Positions 1 through 10,442 of a DNA stretch of 64,000 bases are shown in pieces (positions within the stretch are counted from its first letter, which is position 1; each line of letters begins with the position of its first letter). Position numbers and translations under genes: made by a program. Source of the stretch: Epiperipatus broadwayi (Eukaryota > Onychophora > Udeonychophora > Euonychophora > Peripatidae); NCBI GenBank assembly GCA_028023455.1, contig JAQFVV010012434.1, forward strand, positions 7,251,157 to 7,315,156. The letters are read 5' to 3'. Under the pieces are notes generated by a model that had not been told where the DNA came from, made no database searches, and saw only the letters and a list, made by a program, of their open reading frames with translations.

Positions 1-1951
1 AATAACACATGACAATGGATAGTTTACCATCTTATAAGTATCTAGAGACAATATTTAAAATTTTAGAGTCCATTATTATTTACAGGAAGTAAAAAAATTA
101 TTAAAAATATTATTATTATCAAACTACAAGAACAATTAAATATAATTCACAATAATTAAATTCATTTAAATTAATCCCACATATGAATTTTTACTATTCC
201 ATCTACATTTTAAGAACTTCATATTTATCCACAATCTAATAACTGTATATACCTAATAAAGTTTTTGCATATGTATTTTTTGAGAGATCCACATCTGATT
301 TATTCTATCAAGTTAGTTGAATGTATCACTATAAGGGATGTAGTTAATAACAATTTATGTTATCAATAATTAATTCAATTTAGAAACAACTTTAATGTAA
401 TGGGAATAATTTATAGTCTTCTTTTAAAAATTGGAAATTACTAACTTAGAATACAAAGTCTCAATTAATTTATTTTTCATCTAAATACAAGACTTCATCA
501 CATAATATTAATAATTCAATCCAAAATGCATTAGCAATCCGAATTAATAACATTATCAGCTAAAAGCATAGATTGTTATCATTATCATATTTAAATTTAT
601 TTGCAATATGCTCTCTATTAAACTTTTTATGGAATTAAAAACATTTAAAGTCAAAGTCAAAAAAGTATTTATTATAATGGCGACTAACAATGGGTAAAAA
701 ATACTTGTAATTAACAAACAATATATTCTGGCAATCAGCAAAGACAATTTTCAATTGAATTGTACAGCATCATAGCATAATAATTTCATTCAATTAGTTA
801 TATTTGTGTTTTTATTTTGTATTAACTATTACTCATACATGAAATGGGCATTTTAAATCCATACAAGAGAGAGAAAAAAACAAAGATAAAGAGGAAAAAT
901 AAAATAAAAACAAAGGGGAAAAAGTATACTCAAAATTGTTGTGCATATAATTAAAAATGAAAATTTATTTTGCACAAGCACATAATCCTACTTTCACAGT
1001 TAATGCACAGATGAAGATGACCTGAGGAATCATGATGAGTTTGGGATTAATCCAAGTACCTATAAACAGCAGGATAAAAGAAAATCAGAAAAGAATAGAA
1101 AATCAAACTATCATATATAAATTTCACATCTCTTAATTATTTAAAATCTAATATTTATTTATAAAATATCAAATTTTGCTATAGAATTTTGGTTAACATT
1201 TTTAAATCTTAGAAATAGAGTTTTAGTTATTCTATAGTGATAATATTATATTACACAATGTGTGATAAAATAAATTTTTAAATAATAAGTATTACAAAAA
1301 TTCTTGATAGAATCTAATACTTTCCTTTATAAAAAATGGTTTAAAAAATAGATATTTTAATTTTTTAAAAACTCTAAATAATTAAACTAATACTTAAAAT
1401 AAATTATGTTTAAACAGTTAAAAATTATAAAAAATGCAATAACTATTACTAATGTTTGTTCCAAATTTATATAATACTTTGTATAGGAATAAGATATATA
1501 TATCATTTGATATTAAATACCGTCACTGCTTCACAATCACACTAAATTCCATAGACCTTACTTATTTTTCTATGTTCTATTTTTTCCTCAGAAGCAATTG
1601 TTTATTTACATTACTTCAATCATAGTGAATGAGATCTTTTGTAAAAATTAATGTAAAAATATAATTTGCCAATGAATAAGCCTTGAGCCTTTGAGAAAAA
1701 CTTAAACCATATGGAACTTTTATGTAAATATTTATTACAAATTTTTGACAAATACTAAGATAATCAAAAAAAAATACTGCAAATTCTTGCTCTAGACCAA
1801 ATATAAAAATTGTTTTAAGTAAACATTCATTATTTATTACTAATTTTGAAGCAATCTTATGCATTTAATTATTTTTCTACCTTTATATTTTTATGATGTT
1901 ACAAATAATCCGAAACGTTTTAAATCTTACTAATCTTCACTATAGCAAAAG
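1..1951. other. AT-rich non-coding stretch
   Basis: I see no gene, RNA or element boundary here. The only coding-like piece is a 31-codon minus-strand frame at 965-1059, preceded by a pyrimidine tract and AG. It is too short to call as an exon and is discussed among the rejected items. Confidence 0.6.
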
Positions 1952-2358
1952 ATAACTGAAACACACAGGCTTATTATATACCTGTGTCTATATATGTAAT
2001 ATATAGGATATATAAGCACAGACTTTCACACAACGCACCACTGTCCACACTATTTCTTAACACTGATACACTTGAACACATATATGTTGAAATGATAAAT
2101 AATCACCAATACATGTATTTCATGCTAAACCAGCAACATCAGTTGCTCCAGATTACGAACTCTACACATATATGCTATAAGTGCTCAGATATATATTAAG
2201 ATAGCCAATCCTCATATTTTAATGGACAGACTTCAGTCTACTTCGCACTCCAACTCTTCAATCATCCATCCAATTGAAAATCTGATGATGGAATATATAT
2301 ACCCTATATATTACATATATAGACACAGGTATATAATAAGCCTGTGTGTTTCAGTTAT
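1952..2358. repeat. Family A foldback repeat with 63-bp inverted ends
   Basis: Positions 1952-2014 and 2295-2358 are inverted copies of one another with about one mismatch. Each end contains a smaller CACAGG/CCTGTG hairpin. The interior holds a family A hammerhead-like core on the minus strand (2101-2154). The inverted end recurs at 31525-31590. No coding capacity is visible, so this is a non-autonomous repeat. The inverted ends could be a DNA-transposon-like feature, or the by-product of an inverted junction between two repeat copies. Confidence 0.7.
2101..2154 (-). ncRNA. Family A hammerhead ribozyme, degraded copy
   Basis: Read on the minus strand, the order is stem I strand (AATC, then CAA), CTGATGT (expected CTGATGA), a stem II hairpin TGCTG/TAGCA, GAAA, a short stem III, a UA cleavage position, then TTG and GATT closing stem I. 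One core base is changed (A9 to T), so activity is doubtful. Stem I, stem II and the GAAA box remain recognisable. Compare the copies at 27783-29000. Confidence 0.5.
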
Positions 2359-2429
2359 TACACAGCAGAGATGTCTGCCCATCCCTTGTATATGTATTGA
2401 ATAGATTATGTCCTGTACATGAGAGGTCA

Positions 2430-2700
2430 GATTGACCTTAGGTCAACATGGTGTGACAAGAATTTTGGCCTGTGGGTGGCCTTTGAGCATTCCATCATCA
2501 GGTTTTCAATTGGATGGACAGTTGAAGAATTGGAGTGTGGAATAGATTGAAGTCTGTCCATTAAAGTATGAGGTTTGGCTAACTTTATATATATATATAT
2601 ATCTGAGCACTTATAGCATATATGTGTAGAGATGGAAATCTGGACCAACTGATGATTGCTGGTTTAGCAAAAGATAAAATATTCATAATAAGTGTATTTA
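2430..2700. repeat. Family A repeat, inverted partial copy
   Basis: This stretch is the reverse complement of the 2020-2290 interior, so the two copies face each other around 2360-2430. It carries a decayed hammerhead core on the plus strand at about 2637-2690. There CTGATGA is intact, but the GAAA box reads AAGA and the stem II closing pair is lost. Confidence 0.6.
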
Positions 2701-4973
2701 CTTATAGATAATTAATTTGATTGCTTATAAATTTTCATTTTGATATGCAAAACGCATTATTTTTTATAGCAAATATATTTTATTAGCAGGCATGTCTCAA
2801 TCTCACTGAGCAATTTACTACTATTCAATGTAAATTAATCTATATATATTTAAAATTATATTTTTAATTTCGAATATAAATAGAATACTTATTAAATTGA
2901 TGATTTTTATTTATTTCTCAAAATAAAATAAAAATTTTTTCTAAACAAATTAAATTTTGCCAAAAATATTTTTACTGAAATGCAATTATAATAATTTTTT
3001 CATGCAATAATACTCGAATTTTAATTTTTTTTTTACAAAAAGCAAAACAAAGAAGTAATAGAGCAATTATAATTATATTTTACTTGGTGCAGCGCTATAT
3101 TAAATTAGATGTTAATAAAATTTGTGAATTTCTAATGAAAAAAGTGGCATAATCCACATCTGATATAAGCTATATATATATAAAACAGTAAAAATAATAA
3201 ATATAATGGCAAATAACTATTATATACAGTCTTTCAATCACCAAAAATATTTTTTTATTTACAATAGTTTTTAATTAACAGACATTTTATTTGTATATAT
3301 ATTTAATTATTCAAAACATTATATGAATATATATATATATTCTAATTATGGTCTACAATTTTAAATGGAAACACACTTTCCACTATTGTTAAAGCACTTG
3401 AAAGCATGCTTATTTAACACTTTGTATTATTGTTAAGAATTACTTATTACATGATTTAAAATGCACACATATATATATAAATCAGAGCAATGAAGCACCT
3501 ACTGAGCTCATTGTAAAAATAATATATATATATAATATTCAATTGAAACCATCCCATCACAAGACTTGTTTAAGAAAAGTCCTTTTATCAACTGAGCCAA
3601 ACTCTTAAACATTATTAACAAAAGACTAAAATATTATTAGTGAACTGTTTGATTGAAGGGCAGTAATAGATATAAAGATTCAAAAGTCAAACATTTTTGG
3701 GATTGAAGAATTACTCCATCACTTCTAGTCTTGAACATCACATGACATTTCAAAACCAATACTATTTGATTACTTTTATTATTTTATATATATATCACTT
3801 TTATTTGCTTTCTTTGAAGGTGTTAAAAAGAAAGTAAATATAATTATTAAATGTGACATTGATTTTCAACCAGTACATAATAATATTAAAGTTTGTTGAT
3901 TGCTCATAAATAGATGAAGAAGAGCATTATAAGCTTAATGGCATGTGACCTGCAGAGTGTTTGCCTAAATTTTTATAATACTAAGTAATTCCAAATTTTA
4001 GTCAAATAGCAAATTAATTGGATGAATTATTTGAAGTCATTATGAAGTTGTGAGTAAAAAACATATGTTTCAGTTGAAATTGTCAGATAAAAATAAAATA
4101 AATAAAATATGCTTTAAGTGAGATAAGATTTTAAATATTTATGATTTAGGATTAATGATGTTTAAGATTTAGCCAAGAATGATGAAATTGATTTCTTGAA
4201 ATAGATTCTGAGAGTTTTGTAGAATCTTTGCCGCAATTGAGAAGCTAGCTATTACAATAGCATAAAATATTTCAGTTATGATGAGCTCAGAAAAGAGAAG
4301 CTTCAATGCTCTGATAATCATATCAATTCACAATTAAATCATTAGCCAAAATTAAATTATAAATTCACTACCAATGGTTTCTCTGCTGAAATGCAAATTA
4401 TCACAACAGAAAAAAAAAATTATACTACAATTCCACAATTCCAATTCATATTCTAATTATCTTTAATAATAAAAGAAATTAAACAAATTAATGACTTTAG
4501 AATCATAAATCTTTACTAAGGAAATATTACTTTTTTTTCTCAATAAAAGACAACTTATCTATTCAAACATAATCTTTTGATATTTCTTTCTTGAGTATAA
4601 CTCAAACTGCTTTAACTTATATGTGATTTATTTCAAAAATGAGGAATACTATAAAGAACTCAAGCAACAGTATCCTAACACCTTTTTAAATATTATTCAA
4701 TAAATTATTTAAAGCAATGGTTCTTTCTCCAATTCGATTTTCTTATTACAAAATGTATTTAGATTTTGCCTTAAAATTTTATGAGAAAATAATTTAAACA
4801 GCAAAGAAATAAAATCATATTTTTCTTTTATGTTAACATTTTTAAAATTATTTTTATCATTATTATAATTTTTATTAAACAAATTATCCTTGATAGATTT
4901 ATAAGAATAGCTTTTACTAATACAAATTGTAAATAAGTCCATTATTTTATATAGCATGATGTTTTTTATAAAC
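2701..4973. other. AT-rich non-coding stretch
   Basis: This holds short (TA)n runs and no coding frame with protein-like composition. I see nothing else that can be supported. Confidence 0.6.
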
Positions 4974-5077
4974 TATAATATTTAAACAGCATTAAACTGT
5001 TGCACATGTGCTTTTTCATTTTATAGTTAAAATCCAAAGTGCATGTGCAACAGTTTAATGCTGTTAAAATATTATAA
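4974..5077. repeat. Small foldback (MITE-like hairpin)
   Basis: Arms of about 40 bp (4974-5013 and 5035-5077) are inverted copies sharing GCATTAAACTGTTGCACATG, around a 20-bp spacer. The outer ends are TA-rich, consistent with insertion at a TA or TTAA target. Only one copy is seen in the window. Confidence 0.6.
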
Positions 5078-5879
5078 TACAAATTGTGTAAATTTTAATA
5101 AATCTTCTGATAAAAAGACTAAATATTTTGTTTAATAGAAATTATAATAGTAATAAAAAAACTTAAAAAATAAAAATAAATAAATAATTATTTTTTTCTT
5201 TTATAGTAATAAAAGAAAAAAATATTTTATTTTTTTTAACTTTTAAATAGTCTTTTCATAAAGTTTTAGAAAGGGATCATAATATTTTTGGTAATAAACA
5301 AAATAGCATAGAAGAAAGATGTTATTCTAAATAATTTATTGAAAAATACAAAAAACAAAAACAAAACAGAAATGCTATTCTTGAAATTATTTATATTAGT
5401 TCTTGCTTTTGTGTTAAATTATATATAGTTCAAAATAGTTTGAGTTTAAAAAAGGATGGAAGTTCATAACAGTATAATAAAGAATAAATTCTGCATTATA
5501 GATTCATGAAAAAAATAGAGACCATAATATTTAATTTGAGTATGTATGGCTGTCTTTTCTATTTAGAAGAATAAAAAGCAAAATTAAAAAATCTTTTTTA
5601 ATAAAGGCTATGATTTTAAACTATTAATTTGTTTAAAAGTTTTCTTGATATTAAAAGTCAATGGAATGAGTTGGAGTTAGAATTGTGGTAAGGTAGGATA
5701 ATAGATGTTAATTTTGTGTTGTGTTATTTTGCATTTGAAAAGTCTGCTTTTATAGGAAGATTATTAATAGAGAATTGTTAAATTAAATTTTGGTTAATGG
5801 GATTTAATTGTAAATTAGAATGATGAGTTTATTTCAGTGAATAATTTAAATTTTGACATTTGATATATATATTTTTCAG

Positions 5880-6088
5880 GTAACATGCTAACTTGCAATG
5901 ATGATTCACAATGGTTTACGGATCTATTGAATGAATTAAGATTCAAACATCCTCCTTTAGTTACTTATTATCATGGAATTGAAGGTGAATATTCCATAGA
6001 AGATTTCTCAAGTGGTTACAAAGCACCAAATGGTTTATTAATGTACCCAATAAGAAGACCCAGTGACCTAATTTGTTCTTCATCATAA
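5880..6088 (+). CDS. Probable terminal coding exon of an unidentified gene
   Basis: An open frame of 69 codons begins directly after a good 3' splice site (T-rich tract ending TTTTTCAG at 5872-5879) and ends with TAA at 6086-6088. The exon starts with two bases of a split codon, so the upstream intron is phase 1. The translated piece is mixed in composition (QWFTDLLNELRF, YYHGIEGEYSIEDF, a Pro/Arg stretch, then SDLICSSS at the end), unlike random AT-rich translation. I do not recognise the family. Upstream exons were not found. A spliced cDNA would decide the 5' boundary. Confidence 0.45.
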
Positions 6089-6820
6089 ATAATGTTATTA
6101 ACTTATTAATTTTCATAATTTGCATTATTAAATATAATGATGTAAACGGATTTTAATTCATATTGTAATACATCATGTGTAAAAGTAAAATTATAGTTTC
6201 AATATCACAAATATTCAAAGTATTTTCAAAAACAATGAAATATCAATTTTCATTTGCTGTAAACAATTGTTTTAATTTTTTAATATTTTATAAATATACT
6301 TGTTCTGTCAAAAAGTAGTTAAAAAAACAAAAAAACATGAGGACATTGATAATAATTTTTTATATGTGAAATGCTTATTGACATTATTTCATGCTACATT
6401 TTGTGTAATTTAGAACACATACTATACATGTCAGAAGTTACTAAACTTTTTACAATGCATTTTAATTAAATTTAAAATTTATGATATACTTCAACTTCAA
6501 TATTTTTAAATTTAATAATGTATTACACTTTTTAAAAAGTATATTTGATTAATAATATCCATATCTAAAATTTATAGTTAAACATCTTATATATATATAT
6601 AATAATAAAATCTATTAAATTTGAAACACACTAATTCAAATAAATAATGAATTCATAATTTAATAACAAACTTTTTCTAGGTGTATTGCAACTTTAAAAG
6701 ATGTAATAACATTTACAGATATATTAGTCAATTATATATATATATATATGTTAAAACGTCAGTATATTAATATTAAACGTTTTTAACACGGATGAACCCG
6801 CAAAATATGTATTATATATA
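6089..6820. other. AT-rich stretch after the terminal exon
   Basis: This may contain the 3' UTR of the exon ending at 6088, but no clear AATAAA lies close to that stop. (TA)n runs occur at 6588-6602 and 6733-6752. Confidence 0.4.
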
Positions 6821-6965
6821 TATTAAAACATTCCACTAGAATAAAACTACAAAATTTTTAAAAAATGCCTATATAAAATTGAAGATTAATATTCTTTGCT
6901 ATACCAGCTTCAAAGTATTCCACCATCTTAAGTAGCAATATGTTAATATTTAAATATTATTAAAC

Positions 6966-7316
6966 TCACAAACTAGTAGTGCTCCCACATGAATTACCTA
7001 CTTTCCATAAATTGTGAATATTAACGCAATTACACTGTTTATTCAATACATTATCCATACTATTTATAAAATATGACTCCTTAATTTTTCTTTTCTTCAA
7101 ATCATTTTCCATATGCAAAATAAAAATTCTATCAAAGCAGAATTCTTCATTACAAATCACTGCATGTTCTGCAAAAGCAGATTTATACTTATCTGCAGAA
7201 CAACACAACTTATTATATAATAATTCATGCTCCTTAATCCTCTTTTGCAATGCACATTTAGTTTCCCTGACATCAGGAAGACTAAATATGCATTGAAAAA
7301 AAGGATTAGGGAACAT
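6966..7316 (-). pseudogene. Penelope-like GIY-YIG endonuclease fragment, left arm
   Basis: This 116-codon frame has KRIKEH near residues 26-31 (position of the catalytic Arg and the following His in the PLE nuclease), then SAFAEHAVICN at about 46-56 and KRKIKESYFI at about 76-85. The Glu there would be the conserved catalytic Glu. The GIY half and the whole reverse transcriptase are missing, so it is a truncated remnant. It overlaps the right-arm frame at the centre of the palindrome. Assignment rests on motif order from general knowledge of the family. A profile search against GIY-YIG PLE endonucleases would test it. Confidence 0.55.
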
Positions 7317-7577
7317 GAATTATTATATAATAAGTTGCATTGTTCTGCAGATAGGTATAAATCTGCTTTTGCAGAACATGCAGTGATTTGTAATGGAGAA
7401 TTCTGCTTTGATATAATTTTTATTTTGCATATGGAAAATGATTTGAAGAAAAGAAAAATTAAGGAGTCATATTTTATAAATAGTATGGATAATGTATTGA
7501 ATAAACAGTGTAATTGCATTAATATTCACAATTTATGGAAAGTAGGTAATTCACGTGGCAGCGCTACTAGTTTGTGA
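7227..7577 (+). pseudogene. Penelope-like GIY-YIG endonuclease fragment, right arm
   Basis: This is the mirror copy of the left-arm frame, about 98 of 116 residues identical. It shows KKRIREH, SAFAEHAVICNG and KRKIKESYFI in the same order and spacing, ending at TGA 7575-7577. The stretch before KRIREH (DIRKTKYAL) sits where Penelope nucleases usually have a YIG-type motif, so that half is diverged. It has no upstream reverse transcriptase and no plausible promoter, and is not expected to be functional. Confidence 0.55.
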
Positions 7578-7725
7578 GATTAATAATATTTAAATATTAA
7601 CATATTGCTACTTAAGATGGTGGAATACTTTGAAGCTGGGTATAGCAAAGGATATTAATCTTCAATTTTATGTAGGCATTTTTTAAAAATTTTGTAGTTT
7701 TATTCTAGTGGATTGTTTTATTATA

Positions 7726-8559
7726 CTTATATTACTTTATATATATATTTCCATGGATTGTTATTATAATAAAGAATAAAAATGAAGAGATTATATCCAT
7801 GTAAACAGAGATAACTTTTAGTTTTTGATGTTGTCAAGAAATTACCAATTACTAATGATAGATAATCTTGAGCTAAAAATTTTTTTCATTTGGAGTTTTC
7901 TGTCAAGTTTTTATATGGATTTAAATGCAAAAAGCTATTATATATATATAATCATTAAAAACCAGCCAACACTTACACAATCCCATTGTCAATAACAATC
8001 AACAATTTCAGTTGTAAGAATAAATTGCTTATTGATAATAGATTTTTGAATTCTTACTGACATGGTAAAAACTAATACAGATAACTCTCTTAGTTTCTGT
8101 TAACACCAGAATTAAAAACAGTAATCCCAGCTATATCACTCTACTCTAAAATATCAATATACAAATCTAATGCTTATATATATGGCTATAAATAGAGACA
8201 ATTGTTGTTTTTAATAACAAAAACAGTTATATCAGTCATTACATAGACATTTTTATTTAGATTATTTAACTTTTCAATCAGTCATTAAAAAATCATATAT
8301 ATTTCAAGTTACATGTCTCAGAGATCCTGTTAAGATTAATTAATATAAAATATTACTTTAAACATTGATACTTTTCAGTGCAAAATTTACTTGAATCATA
8401 TTGTGATTTATGCAATTAAACTTTTAGCTTTTCAATATAACTGCTATTTACTATTTACATAAGTCAAATTTCCTATTTTTTAAACAGTTACTCCAATTAT
8501 TGTTTAATAATTTTAAGAAATACAATTGTGAATTTGATCTTCATTTATTCATTATAATA

Positions 8560-8592
<33 letters not shown>

Positions 8593-9192
8593 GTGGAGAC
8601 ATGATATCCATCATATTTTCTTGCAATGTTCTTTCATGTTCATCATATATATTATATAATAGCTCATGTTTTATTGATAATGATTGACGGTGCTTGTCTT
8701 ATAGATAAAGTTGCCATTGGATGGTGCCATTTTCACGCTAAAACTATAAAATATGACCATTCCCGGGCCGTTGATTATAATAATTTTGCTGTGCTTTTTT
8801 TGTAATGCAAAAATAAAAACAAAACAAAATCATCTTTTATAAATATTATTTTTTATTAATGTATACAATTTAAATGATAATAAAAAAATGTAAAATAAAA
8901 TCAACAAATTACAATTTGATTCGTGTTTTTTCTATCGTATATATTTTTAATTGTGTTACGGCTTTTTTTTATCAATTTTCTATCAGATATTTTTTTTACT
9001 TGTGTTACGACTTTTTTTGTTATTGTTGTTTAACTAAAAAATAATAATCATAATAAAAAGTAAAATTTCTTAGTCTATTTTTTATTTTTTTTAGTCTTCG
9101 TTTTACTTTTTTTTTTTTTATACAGACAAAGAGATATTACGGCTATTTTTTACTTCAAATAGAATGACAATAAAAAGTAAAAATTGTTACGG
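7726..9192. other. AT-rich stretch with (CA)n(TA)n and a short diverged repeat
   Basis: A compound (CA)n(TA)n microsatellite lies at 8561-8591. At about 8715-8770 there is a less AT-rich block that aligns loosely with a block at 9925-9975 (read on the minus strand): both have a GG-CC-TTTTCAC-CTAAAAC core followed by GGCCG. Nothing else is supportable. Confidence 0.45.
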
Positions 9193-9288
9193 TTAGGTTT
9201 AGGGTTAGTTTTAGGATTAGGTTTAGGGTTAGTTTTAGGGTTAGGTTTAGGGTTAGTTTTAGGATTAGAGTTAGTTTTAGGGTTAGTG
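9193..9288 (+). repeat. Interstitial telomere-like hexamer array with 24-bp higher-order unit
   Basis: Sixteen consecutive hexamers of the form TTAGNN run without a register break over 96 bp. They repeat in a larger 24-bp order: TTAGGT, TTAGGG, TTAGTT, TTAGGG/A. TTAGGG is the usual metazoan telomere repeat, so this looks like a diverged interstitial telomeric tract that was amplified after divergence. It could also be a chance-born minisatellite, but the strict hexamer register favours telomeric origin. Confidence 0.65.
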
Positions 9289-9775
9289 TTCTGTTGTTTG
9301 TAATGCTAAAATAAAACAATTCAAAATCGTAGCTGTACTTGGACAAAAGAAAGAAGCTCAAACTTTTTTAAACAACAACAAACACATATAAATGTCTTCT
9401 TTACTTATTAAACATGTTTATAATATTTGCTTTTTATGAAATTTACAAAAAATCATGTATATTTGTACTTTTCTTACTGGATATTTTTTTGGTACCGCTC
9501 TTTTTTATTTCAAAAATATACACACGGTAGAATCTTCTTTGTCTCGTGAAATGTTACAAACACTACGTTACTTGATGCATTGCCTAATTGCAACTCACTA
9601 AAAACATAGATCTTTAACATTTTCCCAATTAAAACTTCAATACAGTAAGTTGTAAAATGTCTTAAAATTATTAATTTAAAAATTCTGAACATTTCAATAT
9701 TTAAATTAAAAAAAAAATCCAATGAAAACAACATTTTCATCCAATTCAAATACAAATTCTCTCATCAAGCTGCAA

Positions 9776-10072
9776 CTATTTTATAAACTGTGCGAATTTG
9801 GAAAATGTATTTGCTAATATGTGACATACATGCTGTACTGAGATGTGACATAGTGGCCTGCATTCTGTAGTACAACAAAAAAGTTGTATTATAGAAAATG
9901 CGGGTTCGAACATGTCGGCCACAGAAATAGCATTTTTATGTGTTTTAGTGTGAAAACGGTGCCATAGAGCGGCATCTTCAGCTATAAGATGAGTACCTGA
10001 TTGACTATAACAGAATACATATTGTTTATTAAATTGCAAGTAATCAGTATTTTTCAACAAGCACACACACAA
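9776..10072 (-). pseudogene. Open frame in a diverged repeat, unidentified
   Basis: A 98-codon minus-strand frame is rich in His and Cys (about residues 30-55 read EDAALWHRFHTKTHKNAIS) and is much less AT-rich than its surroundings. Part of it matches the repeat block at 8715-8770, so it belongs to a dispersed element rather than a host gene. I see no catalytic motif. It may be the edge of a retroelement. Confidence 0.3.
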
Positions 10073-10346
10073 TATATATATAACAAATGCTTTTTATGTA
10101 TACATATATGCATATATATAAGTTAAAATTATAGTATAAACAAAATTAAAAAATAATGTAGTTGAAAGAGCACATTTATATATATGTATTTACTGTGTTA
10201 GTTCATTCACACACAATCATATAAAAAATAAAAATAATAAAAATTTTAGTATAGCAAAATTTTAAAATAAATTGAACAGTGAAGCATCAGAGTTAGATCA
10301 GAATTAAACATGTTCCTTATGGTACTCCTTTTTTAAAAATAACTGT

Positions 10347-10442
10347 TTATTCTTTTAAAAAAATAACCGTAACTGTTTCATTACCAGTAGATGCTACGTC
10401 TTCTAGTTGTGTTGCATCAGCTTCAACATTTATATAATCACC
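10347..10442 (-). CDS. Exon-like frame, unidentified
   Basis: The minus strand from 10442 to a TAA at 10349-10347 gives about 31 codons of normal protein composition (GDYINVEADATQLED, then TGNETVTVIFLKE). An in-frame TAG lies just upstream at 10448-10446, so the exon would have to start between that stop and 10442. The available AG sites there have a poor pyrimidine tract. It could be a short terminal exon or a fragment of a decayed gene. Confidence 0.25.
   Translation of the reverse strand, partial: GDYINVEADATQLEDVASTGNETVTVIFLKE

Larger units (their letters stand above)
6821..7725. mobile_element. Palindromic pair of Penelope-like element 3' fragments
   Basis: The region is a near-perfect palindrome centred at about 7271, with arms of roughly 450 bp (6821-7271 and 7272-7725). 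Each arm carries the same open frame in opposite orientation, and each frame resembles the C-terminal GIY-YIG endonuclease of Penelope-like elements (see the two entries below). No reverse transcriptase part is present. The arms differ at about 18 of 116 codons, so the palindrome is not very recent. Penelope-like elements are known for complex tandem and inverted insertions, which fits this form. Confidence 0.6.

Noticed and set aside
965-1059. Exon-like minus frame (TWINPKLIMIPQVIF...) after an acceptor-like site
   Set aside because: Only about 31 codons, no partner exon, and such frames are expected by chance in AT-rich DNA.
8715-8770. Block with TTTTCAC and GGCCG considered as a hammerhead
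   Set aside because: No CTGANGA and GAAA boxes in the required order on either strand.
9155-9361. A 68-codon minus-strand frame with Leu-Thr-Leu repeats
   Set aside because: It is the complement of the telomere-like hexamer array.
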